A DNA stretch of 64,000 nt from Meconema thalassinum (taxonomy: Eukaryota; Arthropoda; Insecta; Orthoptera; Tettigoniidae): assembly GCA_946902985.2 (NCBI GenBank), contig OX336388.2:1504638545-1504702544 (forward strand). Direction: 5' to 3'. A model generated the notes under the pieces. That model saw only the letters and a program-made list of their open reading frames with translations. It had not been told where the DNA came from and made no database searches. The translations under genes and the position numbers were made by a program. Below are positions 20,671 to 31,914 of this stretch, in pieces. Position 1 is the first letter of the stretch; each line of letters starts with the position of its first letter.

Positions 20671-23600
20671 TGTGCCCAACTCTAGGAATGGGTATTCCAA
20701 GATTCAGACACCTAGATATCAAGGGAAAGGCTGTAGCCGCTTTTGAAAGTTGAGATATTTGAATATCGCGCTACATTGCTTCTCGAAGCATTTGTAAATA
20801 ATTTACCGATACTTGGATGTCAAGTGACGTAGCGAGTAATAGCAGAGGTGGAGGCTATTTATTGATTAAATAGTTAACTATGGAGTAGATACTTGAGACT
20901 GGGATCAGATTACTGGCACGGCCAAATAAAAGAGAATGCAATTAGTATCAAGTAAATCGGACCAGGGATTCAAGAGATATGAGGATTTCCAGATATCAGG
21001 TGATGACGCGTGACCCTGACAGTTTTGAATAAAAGCCAGCTGGCCGAAGCAACTTCAGCTCATTCTAACACAAGCAGTTGCCTAGCAAGTTGCTACGACG
21101 CTGATCCAAGGCACATGGTTGCCGGATCTACGCAGAAGTTCTTTTGAAAGTCGTGATAGTCACGAAAGTGCTGCGCTACGAGGTGGAACTTAGTAAGTTT
21201 ACGGCGAGGAGAATCACTGAGGTGATTGATTTTTCTACAGACAATGGTGGAAATATTTATATTTCTACAAGGACATATGCTAGACTTTGTCTAGAAAATA
21301 GTATTTTGTCACAGTCCAGTAATAACTTAATACTTGGATGTTTAAATCCATTTCAAGTCAGTTTTCATTTTTGTAACTAGTTAACCACTTCGATCTGTCA
21401 GTACACTGAAGACTAGTCTATAACGGTGGCGTTCATTAGTCTACGCAAGGGAAACTACAAGTTGCTTAGCGCATGGTAGATGGTGATATAATAAACCATG
21501 CCCAGGGAACGATCTTCAGAACAGCCGTTAATTGCTTAGACTGTCAGTGTTTTTCTTGTACTGATAAGATTACAGTGAGTTATGTTACAACTGACATATC
21601 TAAGAAGAGATCACTTAGATCTGACCCCATTTAAACAAACTGTTATGGCTTTGATAGAAGCCTGTATTAAAATGGAACAACAGTTAATTCAAACGTCGAA
21701 AGATACTACCACTATGTCTGACTAGACGGATTGTGGGTATATAATGGCGGCGGATACAAGGATTATACGTGCTTGTCCGATAGGGCATGTCTATGGATAA
21801 ATCTGGTACAGACCAGGTTTACTACGCTTCAAGACCATCAAGAAATGTAAGCCACATTTGAATTATATTATGCCTAGCTAATTGGAACAAAATATTTTTC
21901 TGCAGATGACCAACACATTTATTTTTCGTCGTATTTAAATCTTGCAATGATTTACGCAAGACTTGTTAGAGTTATTCTGAGTATTGTCAGCACTCAGAAC
22001 AGTTTAGGATCGATGACCGAGCATTTCGAGCATTTATTTGAATTTTTCATATTTTTGGGAAACCACGGAAAACAACCGATGTAACTGTAAAAGTTAAATT
22101 TATTTTTGTTGAGGAATGGATATTTTTTTCCATATTCGAAGGTTCGAACATGTGGATTCTCACATAATGAGATGATAATTAAACATATTTAAAATAATAA
22201 CAAATTATAATAATAATAAAAATCTACTAATAATAATAATAATTTTCATAATTTTTCTAAATAATTCTTGGATATTATATTTTATAATAATCATATGTAT
22301 TGAGAGAGAGCCTATGAAGTAGTTTAATCATTTCTAGTCTGGAACAGAGAGATTTTCCGAAGGAAAGTGGTTAGCGCAAGCCCGCATTCAACCAACATTT
22401 CAGTTCTGGTTGAACAGTTGATATTTGCATTGAGCAAAGTATATTTTTCAGATAACACGGAGAGGCATGAAACGGGAAGCAATTGATATTTGTATCAAAT
22501 AGGATATTTTTGTATTTATATAAAATCATGACGTAAATACACTCGAAAGTGAAATAAAGATTTTCATAAGTATGGTGGTGCATTCTTGGAATACACGGTA
22601 CCAGAGATTATAATTTTCAATGCTTTTGCATGTTCTTTCCTTCCTCTTTGTCAAACACCGACAGTGATCTATTTTCTCTTAGGTGTTCCGGTTGCTTATA
22701 TCTTTTATGAGTCTGTTCCAGATATATATTCAATGACCCAACTAACGTCATATAGCAGCGAATATCTGAAGCTCTTCAACTCTTCCTGGTGCGAGAGGAC
22801 TTACTTATCCATTTGGCCACCAGATCCTGTTACCATCGCCAGCTATTTTCTCCTTGAGCAAGAGGACTACGTCTACTGTTTCACTCACAATGCTGCGCTA
22901 GTATCGCCTGTTATCAACTCTTTGAAGACCAGCTCAGCAAGAGATTATTTTTTGTTATAACATTGGCAATGCTTATATGTTCTCCTTTTGTCTCCTACCC
23001 CCCACTCTTTTCCCCTTCCTCGGTCCCTCCGTGCTCCGTTGAGCAGGTCTCACTTCTCAGTCGGCAGTTGACTCGATCAGTCAAAGCTCCTCTCGAGCTA
23101 GCCTCCTCAAACCAAGAGGCATACTCTCTTCTACGCCATGTTGGCAAAGTAGTTATCGTCATACAGAACTTCGCCTTCAACATGAAATCAAGATAAGTAC
23201 CATTTTAAAAGTTTTAACCTCATCTTCATGGATTTAACTTCCACGTGCTTTTAATGATACTTTTATAGACAGTGTGAAAGTATTTATTTTGGGGCAAAAA
23301 TTATTCTTCGTGGGATTTGCCATGTTGAGCTTTTGCTTGTATAAGCCAACTTTACTAAAAAAGAGCTTTTCTTAAGCTATTTAAATGAGAAATCTTCTCA
23401 CTACGTGGGATATTACCTAATACCCGCTGTCTATAATTCATAAAGCTAGTTCCTCCGCTGGATTAACTTTGACTCCATTCTTCTATAAAGATCGTTCTGG
23501 AACTTTCCAGATCTGGTACTCTATCTGCGAGGCTTGCCGTCAGGTATTTTTCACTCACTTGTGAAAATACTAGTTTAAATGAGGAATCTTCCTTAAATTA

Positions 23601-26456
23601 CTGCAATAGCTAACTTTCGTCCACCGTTGGGATGTTCTATGGCGCATTTAACTGTACTCCACCATTTTCTCCAAAATAGACTCTCACCTATATAGTGCAA
23701 TCAGTTATTTCCATAATTGCAATAACTTTCTTTCTCATAAACTTTAGTGTTTCTATAGTGAACTTTGCATCCATCTTTATAGACTACAGTGATAACCAGT
23801 GCTTGCTCCACGTTTCTACCGCGTCGCGATCGTCCGTTTACATTAAATACGGCCATGAACATTGATCCTATATCCCCATGATCTTTCCTCAACCTTCTAC
23901 TAACAACCAATATTAATAAAATTGTAACTTTTCTATAAGGTGTCACTCACGAAGTGCCCTTCCAACTTTGCTAGTTTAACATTAATTAAATTCTGCATAA
24001 TTGCTTGTGTGATACAAGTTTCAAATTCACATTGTTCCTTTCCTATAATCAGGGAAAACAATTCTTTAAACTCTTGAGCGAGTCATGTTCAGGTTTCACG
24101 AAATGGAAACTGTCCCATTTGGCTAGTGATTCCTGCTCAAACTTGGGAAGTCTAGAACTTTCCTTTTCACTTTCTTCAGGTTTCACAGTAAGTGACCTGC
24201 CCTCTTTTGTATAATTCTCATATAGTAATTCTGTATAAATATAAGAAGTTGTAGGAACTTCTATCTTATTTTTTATGTTTTTATTATTGTTATTTTCAAA
24301 GTTGTCACTTTCTCTAGAACATTCTCTCAAGAATTTCTTAAGGTACACTCTTTGTACCCCAATTCACGTTCAAACTTTAATTACTTCATTGTTTATTTGT
24401 TTAAATCTTACAAAGATTTTAGAAACATGTAAGGTTTGAAACCTTGTAAATTGTCAATTGCCTGGAGCAAACGTTTAATGTTGAGAGGTCTGCGACCCCA
24501 TTTGTTAAAAAGTTCAAATGAACTATGTTTTTCAAAATTATATTACATAATTGTTAATTTCCTCAAACTTCTTTGCATTGTTTAATAAATTAAATATTTG
24601 TTTTTGGATTCATCATTTCTCTGATACTACAGTTAGGCAATATCCTGGCTTTCCTAGCTCTTCCTAGGTTTATGCCCTCGTTCATACTCAATAAAGCTTT
24701 TACTATTTGTCTTGCCAGACCATCACCCTTCCCTATAGTACTTTTATGCATGCTTGGGAGGAAATACACTACAGACTCTCTCTGGCAAACTGCCCAAGTC
24801 TTAGCTGCGGTTCCCGTTAGCTTCGACCAGGCTCGTATCCACTTTAGGTATCCGAGAACGGATTTGCGGTGGCAACTGCCTCTAAATGTATTGAAAGTTA
24901 AATTCATAACTTTTGTGGGACTCTCCTCCTATTTTTCTATCCTTCTTTTCCAATCCCAAATCTACTTCCTTCTCTTAATCATCTTCCCTTGGTGGGTGGG
25001 TTATTCCTCAGCCAATAAACTACCCATATGGTAAATTCACGGGTTGAACTGAATGGTAAAATAAAATAAACTTGTAAGTTTATTAATCTTCCAGTGTTGA
25101 TAACAAGCAGAGGCTTGATTTATTGTATAAATTTTGGGAAGATGATGTATATGTGTGGAGTAGTTGAAATGCCATTCCCAGGTGCGCATGTTTAAGTCGC
25201 AGGAATGAAGAGGTTTTTTCGAGCATCAATCAAATAGCAGGTTCGATGGCTCAGGTTTATAGTAGGCGTATTGGAACTACACATTTCGTCGGATGAATGA
25301 CCCGAAGGTTATTTCTTGAAACCATCAGTTCTTATTTCAACCTTGTTTACGAATTCCATTTAGACTTTGATTTTGCTAGAACCCGGATTTGTCATGATAG
25401 TAGTTTATTCTTCTTCAGAGGAAGACCTTTGCCGTTGTTGTTGTAATATTGTGTTCTTACACAAATAGTAGAATGGGCCACTGCCAATTAAAAATAATTC
25501 TTTAACCACGAATAATTTGAAGGATATTTTCAATCCTAGTGCCATGAACTAAATGAATTCATTATAAAACTACAATTCTAATTTCCGCATTCTGTCGAAG
25601 AATTGCAAGTTGTGAAAGTTGCTAAAAATGGCCATGAATATAAATATTTTTTATAATAATGATTCCAAGTGGAAAATTGAATAGTTGAATGGTTCAACAA
25701 TTTATTGATCAAGTTGATGATTCAGAAATCATATATTTTGTTAGGAACTTGAAGTTCATAATCGAGTCACTTCTCGAAATGTTTAATGTCAGAAGAACAA
25801 TTAATTGTTGTTGTGCTTCGCACAGTTCTTCGATGCTATGCTCAAGGTCAAATATTTTTCAGATGTTATTAATATATGTAAATAATTTGTGTGGCTTCTA
25901 TGATAATATTTTCGACGATATATTTTTGAAACTGGAAAAACAAGTGAAAGTTTAAAAATTCTACGAACATTTATTCTACGAGTGTTAATATTTATGTAAA
26001 ATTTCAAACAGTGAACTACGACATTTCCAGTAGAGACAATTAAATTTGAACTGGAATTAATCTTAAATAATTTTGGAACACAGTCCACAGGACTATTAAT
26101 CGGACTTGTGTTTCCAAAAAGATTGTCAAATGTGTTTGGAAAATTTATGTATATTGTGTGTAAATAAGTGTGTGGATCGCCACACGTGGATGATGCTGCT
26201 TTGAGCATCTTTGCAGTCAATTTTAACTTCAAAATAAACTGAGATATTTTTACCAGATGTGTGATACCCAATTAAATCTCCTTATATCCTTATTGTTGCA
26301 TTGAGCCAAAAATCAGTAAAGCATTTTTTTCATTTGATGTCGTTTTTGCGATTTGCTTTAACCCATCTGGCGCTCCGGGATATTTTGATTCTCGTGCTGA
26401 CTGATTATTGGTAAAATGCATATGTGGTCGTGCGGACTCCGGTCTAAACGGGCACA
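20671..26456 (+). repeat. Element 1 3' LTR (3330 bp plus nested insertion)
   Basis: It begins TGTGCCC and ends GGGCACA, followed by GTGT. Total length is 5786 bp. Subtracting the nested 2451 bp and its 5-bp duplication gives 3330 bp, exactly the 5' LTR length. About 18 substitutions were counted against the 5' LTR. Confidence 0.95.
22576..25026. mobile_element. Nested insertion in the 3' LTR, probably a solo LTR of another family
   Basis: Relative to the 5' LTR there is an extra 2456 bp: a 2451-bp block starting TGGTGCATTC and ending AACTACCCA, flanked by TATGG (22571-22575 and 25027-25031). TG...CA ends with a 5-bp duplication fit a solo LTR. Open frames inside (22586-22960 plus, 24049-24348 minus, 24672-25034 plus) show no domain I recognise. 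TATATAG near 23689 and AATAAA near 25013 could be regulatory. Strand is undetermined. A non-autonomous element without terminal repeats is an alternative. Confidence 0.75.
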
Positions 26457-26460
26457 GTGT

Positions 26461-27605
26461 CGCGTCTATTAATCTAGTTGATCCATATCGTATTCTTTAT
26501 TTAGGCTAGTGCTGGTGGAAGCTGCAAATCATCTAATAAAATGAGTTCCGTATTATAAACTACAATATCTGTAAAACACCCCCTTTTACAATAGATTAAT
26601 ATTTGTGCCAATAATAGTATAAAATACCGGTGTATCAACAATTTCACGTGAGGTTTCTTCTATGTCTGATGTTACACATCATATGCGACTACTGTAAGGC
26701 TCGTAATTTTTTTCATTTCTTGTGCCCTAATCATGCGATTGAAGTTCGAATACTACACGTACACAATAATCTTCATGTAACAGTACATAACTCTAAGACC
26801 TACATATATAAACATCCAACATGGTGACCGTCCGCAATATTTAGTCGGTTCTTAATATCTACGAATCTATTACAGCAATTAAAACTGAAATTTTGTATGC
26901 TGATCGAAGCAATTAACATAAGTAGGATATATGAAAATAGGCTGTATAGTTCTTCAGGGAACTACTTGTTTTTTATTTTTATTTTTAATCACAAATAAAT
27001 AACACAGATTATCAGACGAAATTTCACACTCACCCAACAACACGGGGCTAAATGACCACGATGTCGAACCCCCCTAAAATGAAATAAGAAGAAGAAGAAC
27101 AACAACAAGAGAAGTGGGAATGTATGGAAAATCCATTTCTAAGATGGTTGAGGTGGGAATCCAACCCGTCCCTATTCAGAAGCCGAAATTAAATACGATC
27201 CGTATCTTGGCAGAATCGGGAATCGAAAGAGGATGTTCAGGAACGTTAAAACAAGAGGCAGTCATGATGATAGAGATGTTTACTACGAGGCACGATACAT
27301 AATGTACAAAATCTGCTTCAAGTACTTAATTGCTTACCATCTTGTTAATTTACTAAACCGAGACTTGCCACTTGACTTTAACAGTGAGCAGCAGACCACG
27401 AAGGAAGAAGCCAGGCCGCAAATCTCAATAAGGTTGAGTAACTTTCCTTTCGGCGTCCCCTCGTACTTACAGCCTCCTTTCTCTGGGATAGAAACGTAAT
27501 TGGGAATGCAGCAAACGCAATTTACTCGTGAAATAGAGAGAATTACCTCACAGTAATAGAAATACAACCAAAGGAAGACTTGTTGGACCTGTGTAGGAAT
27601 ATAAC
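26461..27605. other. Right flank of Element 1 with a fragment of the hairpin-element family
   Basis: Bases 26735-26975 are the reverse complement of 2570-2830 with modest divergence, so a fragment of the hairpin-ended element family sits here inverted relative to copy 1. The region near 27010-27065 is similar to 44380-44460 (a SINE-like tail). No gene is supported. Confidence 0.6.
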
Positions 27606-27955
27606 CGACCCACGGTGGCCGAGAGGGATAATGCGCTAGCTCGTTCCTGGGTGGCACAGAGCGTGGGTTTGAATCCCACCTCAGGCGTCCTATAAATGAT
27701 TTTTGTGGTTTCCTATTTTCACTACCAGGCAAATGCCGGGACGGTTCCCTTCAACAGGTCCACGGCGTTCCAAAATCCTTTCCCTGACCCGTCCGTATTT
27801 GGACCTGGGTGAGCGGCCTGTCACCCTCCCCAATTGTTAAATCTGGTGACACAGTTCAGCTCCCAGACGCCATAATTGCGATGGTAGAGGAATTAACTCT
27901 CGCAGAGTAGGCCTACGTGGGTGAAGCCGAGCTGGGAGGATAAGCGATAAAAAAG
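27606..27955 (+). mobile_element. tRNA-derived SINE, family B
   Basis: The tRNA-like head reads cacggtggccgagagg then the B-box GGGTTTGAATCCC at 27664. The body has the GTGGTTTCCTATTTTCAC core and GGCAAATGCCGGGAC. It ends in an A-rich tail near 27955. Confidence 0.8.
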
Positions 27956-28127
27956 AAGTATATGGAAATAGGATAGATAGGCCTACTATATGTATGTCGA
28001 ACACTTAGTATTCCGGTTTTCAACGGGGTCGGGAATGAAAGTTTAGGTGGCGGGTGTTTTATACGGCTTAATGCCGTTATTTACACCAACATCATGAGAT
28101 GTGAAATGAATGAATGAATGAATGGAT

Positions 28128-28516
28128 ATTAATAATAATAAAAATAATATCGTATGGCCTCGGGTGCCGGGTGCAAGCTTTGTTATTTGACACCCAGAGG
28201 GTAGCTTGCATGTCGAATTTCGTTGTTCCTTGAAGCACTATGAAAGTCAAGGAGGTTGAATATATAAGCTCCTTGAACACCATAGCGCTTTCTAGTAGAG
28301 AAATGAGGAACTTTGTGTTGGCGGAAACTCCAGAGATTAATTTTGCCATTATGAACACGGCCTACTGAATTCAAATGGGTTCTTTGACATGCCAACTTCG
28401 TATGACATGTGTATCGTAATTTTTGCCGCCTTTCAAGAATCACTTACCACGGCCAGGAGTGAATCTGCAAGCTTGGGGTTAGTAGACCGACACGTTATCC
28501 GCTCACCCACCGTGGC
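28128..28516 (-). mobile_element. tRNA-derived SINE, family C (copy 1)
   Basis: On the minus strand the tRNA-like head lies at 28455-28516 (A box in GGTGGGTGAGCGG, degenerate B box). The body runs to the (AAT)n tail at 28128-28145. It shares about 385 bp with 44785-45168, including CGTATGGCCTCGG and AGCGCTTTCTAGTAGAGAAA. Confidence 0.85.
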
Positions 28517-28519
28517 ACG

Positions 28520-28685
28520 GAGATGGAAGGAAGCGGCCGTGGTCAATTAGAAGTTATCATCCCAGCATTTTCCTAGAGTTGAAAATGGGAAACCACGGAA
28601 AACCATTTCAAGGGAGGCCGACGGTGCGGTTCGAGCGCACGTCTATCGAGTCCGCGCTGCACATTATCGATCGTGGTCGGTAATA
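28520..28685 (-). mobile_element. SINE family B, truncated inverted copy
   Basis: Read on the minus strand, a B-box-like GCTCGAACCGC (about 28625) is followed by CCGTGGTTTCCCATTTTC and the CCACGGCCGCTTCC phrase. It starts directly at the head of the family C SINE. Confidence 0.75.
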
Positions 28686-28744
28686 TAGCATACACATATG
28701 AACAACGTTTTGCATATTGCCATGGATTACAGTGGCGATGAATG

Positions 28745-29216
28745 TGAGGACGGACTTATTTATTATATAGTGTCCACGCCTGCTCCACACAATTGAGATC
28801 GGGAGCATAGGCAGGCCATTCCATTCTGTGAATACCATTCTCCTGAAAAAAGGCATTGACAATGACAGCTCTGTGCGGGCGAGCGTTATTTGGGCCGAAA
28901 TTGTCAGCATAGCCCTTCACTACAGGTGCCAGGATAGTATCCCTTTAGCCTATGTCTGTTATGCACCCTGGGATGTACACGAGAGGTTCGGCGACCATGC
29001 ATGATGCCACCCCAGAACACTGCACCACCTCCTCCCTGTAGGTATCGGTCTCGGATGTATTGGTCGTGCATACGTTCACCGGGTCGTCTCAACACTCGCA
29101 CAGATCTGACACAGGCGAGTGTACACAGCCGATATGCACGCACACTAGAACGACTAATGGGTTTGAGACCACGACTCTTAGCCAGCAATACGCAATACTT
29201 TTTTTGATGTCTGTAG
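28745..29216 (-). pseudogene. Tc1/mariner-type transposase remnant
   Basis: The minus-strand translation shows the V-R-V-L-R-R-P-G-E-R phrase, then G-G-G-G-A-V-F-W-G-G-I (family consensus G-x-x-M-V-W-G-G-I), then in a shifted frame N-A-R-P-H and A-P-D-L-N-C-V-E-Q, which match the second and third catalytic regions (D-N-A-x-P-H and P-D-L-N-P-I-E). The expected first catalytic Asp is not visible. Frames change at least once (near 28890) and a stop follows the third motif, so it is inactive. No terminal inverted repeats were found, partly because SINEs abut its left side. Confidence 0.8.
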
Positions 29217-30039
29217 GATAGATGCAATTGAGAAATAATTAAGAGCGAAATGTTCGGATTTGCCATGAAGCAAACGGTTCATGAACCAGATGTAGGCTAC
29301 GTGGGTTGAAGGGGGGCATGGTGGTGCATTGGTAAAGCTGCGGCACCTATCACCGGTCAATGCACGTTAGATTTTCAAAGTGAATTATCACATCTTGTGG
29401 TTCGGATTCCACGTAAGAATGGAGGTCCCGTGGCATATAGTTGCGAGATTAACGACCGCATAAAATTACAAGCTTATTTCCTTACCAAAGCTGATGCACT
29501 CTTACGACAAATGACGCTTCTCAGGCAATAGACCGTATAATGTCTACGACAAGTAGAAAATTAAAATGTCTGAAGTCTCGAGTCCGTGGTCGACACTTCT
29601 CTGCCAACTGAGCTGATCTGGACGATACGCTCCCCAATACCGCTTGCCATTGTCTTCTATGCTCTCGGGGTGCGTATTGAGGATGCATACATTCCTTTCC
29701 TTCTCCCCACGTTTCTGTTATCAATAACTTTTACACATTTCAGCGTTTCACATTCATTCATTCATTCATCGTCATTTCCCCTTTTCCAGTTGACACTGGG
29801 TGGGGGTAAATATGGTTCCTCTCCACTTTGTACTGTCGTTCCACCACATTATACGAAATAAATATTCGTAACGAAACAAGCAAAACGTTCCGTGACGAAC
29901 TAAAGAGCCTACTTTTCTTAAAATTTAAGATTCATGCCAATGATTAATCTATATGGATCTATCTACAATAATGACGACATTAAGTTGGTAATATCGAAAT
30001 TTCTAATTAGTTCGAAATACTGTTTACCTGGCATAATGT
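29217..30039. other. Intergenic sequence with SINE-like fragments
   Basis: At about 29317-29415 there is a tRNA-like head (ggtggtgcattggtaaagc and the B-box GGTTCGGATTCC). Near 29585-29625 lies an inverted tRNA-like block. No gene is supported in the rest. Confidence 0.45.
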
Positions 30040-31298
30040 AGCCTAATAGAGAACTACAGTTGGCAGCCCTGCTGACTGAATATATTCTTAGTTCCATCTC
30101 TTAAGGTACAGAATACAAAATTTGGTTGAAGTCCAATGGATAGCATAGACGTTACATGCAGTTAAACATTGGATTTAACAGCGCGCGTAAAATCATGTTG
30201 GCAACAATGACATATATGTATTGGTCAGAATAATCTGAAATAATATGATCTATTGTTGTGTCAATTTTGAATGAAATCCATAAGTTAGTATAGAAGTTAC
30301 ATGCATTTTAAAATTGGACCTATCAACAGGCTTAGAATCATGTTGGCAGCACTGGCGTAGGCCTATATTAGTTACTCCAAATTAATCTAGAATGCCAGGT
30401 ACTATACGTGGACAGAGTTAAGAGCTATTGGCTTGCATGCATTCTGATATATGATATTAGGGTAACAAAAAAGACAGTATTTATTAACAGTTGGTAGCCC
30501 TGGTTACTCTTAAGAATCGGTATAGTCATATATGTTATGGTACATATAGCACACACGAAATTTGGTTAAATTCCAGATGATAGTATAGAAGCTACATGTA
30601 TTTAAAGTTGGACCTCCCAGCAGGCTTAGAATCATGTTGGTAGCACTGACGTATATAGTTACTCCAAATTGATATAGAATGTCAGGTACTATACGTGTGC
30701 TTAGTTTAAAGCTGTCGTCTTGCATACTTTCTGATATATGGGTATTTGGATAAAAAAATCTGAGAGCATTTATAAACAGTTGGCAGCCCTGGTGGCTCTT
30801 AAGAATACGCTCAGTCATATCTGTTTATGTTTACATAGCACATACGAAATTTGGTTGAAATCCAATTGATGGTGTAGAAGTTATATGCATTTAAAATTTG
30901 GACCTATCAGCAGGCGTATATTCAGTTTGGCTACACTGCCATGTATGGTCTCCTGGAAATTAAATTGAAATATTACTATATATAGGTGTGCCAATTTTGA
31001 TATAGCTCCCATTCATACCTTCCAAGATATCCAACATGGAGCTCAGATTTCAATTGCGATTTTTCAGCAGTTGGTAGCACTGACGTCATTTTCAAATATG
31101 GCCCTGAGATATTCAGGTATAGATCTTAACTCCTAACAAATTTTGTTTCGATTGCTGTAGCCGTTTAGGAGTTGATAGGGGGGACACACACACAGCCAGC
31201 CAGCCAGACAGACAGACAGACAGACAGAAGGACACACATTTGCCGGATCTCATAAGTCTACTTTTCCTCATTTTTGCAAAATGTGAAAAGTAGGCTAA
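30040..31298 (-). mobile_element. Hairpin-ended element with internal tandem repeats (copy 3, diverged)
   Basis: Repeats are marked by CAGTTGGCAGCCCTG-type phrases at about 30058, 30487, 30775 and 31070 (spacings about 430, 288 and 295). The right end has GGGGGGACACACACACA, a CAGA microsatellite, and then a hairpin CTACTTTTC / GAAAAGTAG (31258-31293). The layout matches copy 1, and the phrase before the microsatellite aligns with the others when reverse complemented. No ORF is supported. Confidence 0.6.
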
Positions 31299-31363
31299 AA
31301 ATACGTAACTAAAAGCTACTGTTCCTATACGGTAGTAACATATGAATGACACTACTGCCCTAA

Positions 31364-31914
31364 TCTATACTAATATAATAAAGCTGAAGAGTTTGTGTGT
31401 TTATGTGTTTAAACGCGCTAATGTCTGGAACTACTAGTCGGATTCGAAAAATTATTTTTGTATATGATAGCCTGATTCAAGAGGAATAGTTTAGGCTATG
31501 TTAAATTTCGGACAGACCACTCCTTTCCCCGCATTTAGGCCCCTTTTCACAAATCTACACCGTTTCACCGATCTAATAACTTTACGGACTTTTTGTCGCT
31601 AGGCGACAACGACTAACACTGTATCATGATAGTCAACGCCGCACCATTGGTGGACAGGTTGTCACTAGGCAACAACGATTTACTCTGTATCATGATAGTC
31701 CGGTAAAATTTGCTAAAGGACACATGGGAAAACTGGCCGATTGACAATCAAGGATTGTATTGGACTGTAGTATTTCTATGCTATCGTATGCACAGTTAAT
31801 ATTTCATTTGTGCGGCTTAGACATCGTGACCATGTTGCCCCGTGTACATGTGTGTGTGTGTAGAATTCATGTGATAACCTACGTTACTGAGATTGTTGCA
31901 CTAGCATGTGTAAA
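31364..31914 (+). mobile_element. Left part of a Helitron-like element that hosts the tandem array
   Basis: It begins A|TCTATACTAATATAATAAAG, a 5' end typical of insect Helitron-like families, and continues to ATGTGTAAA at 31914, where the array is inserted. The same segment recurs uninterrupted at 49683-50195. The element resumes at 42594. No coding sequence remains. Confidence 0.6.

Larger units (their letters stand above)
11378..26456 (+). mobile_element. Element 1: Ty3/Gypsy-class LTR retrotransposon, full-length with nested insertion
   Basis: Two long direct repeats beginning TGTGCCCAACTC and ending in ACA bound an internal region coding for Gag, protease, RT, RNase H and integrase in Gypsy order. 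A 4-bp GTGT duplication flanks it (11374-11377 and 26457-26460). LTRs are 3330 bp each once the nested insertion in the 3' copy is discounted. About 18 substitutions separate them (about 0.5 percent), so insertion was recent. The internal region is 14708-20670. There is no env-like ORF between integrase and 3' LTR. One frame change and one in-frame stop break pol. No host gene is interrupted as far as the window shows. Confidence 0.93.

Noticed and set aside
22586..22960. 124-codon frame in the nested insertion that looks mildly membrane-like
   Set aside because: Composition is T-rich by chance, no start context or domain, and it sits in a solo-LTR-like block.
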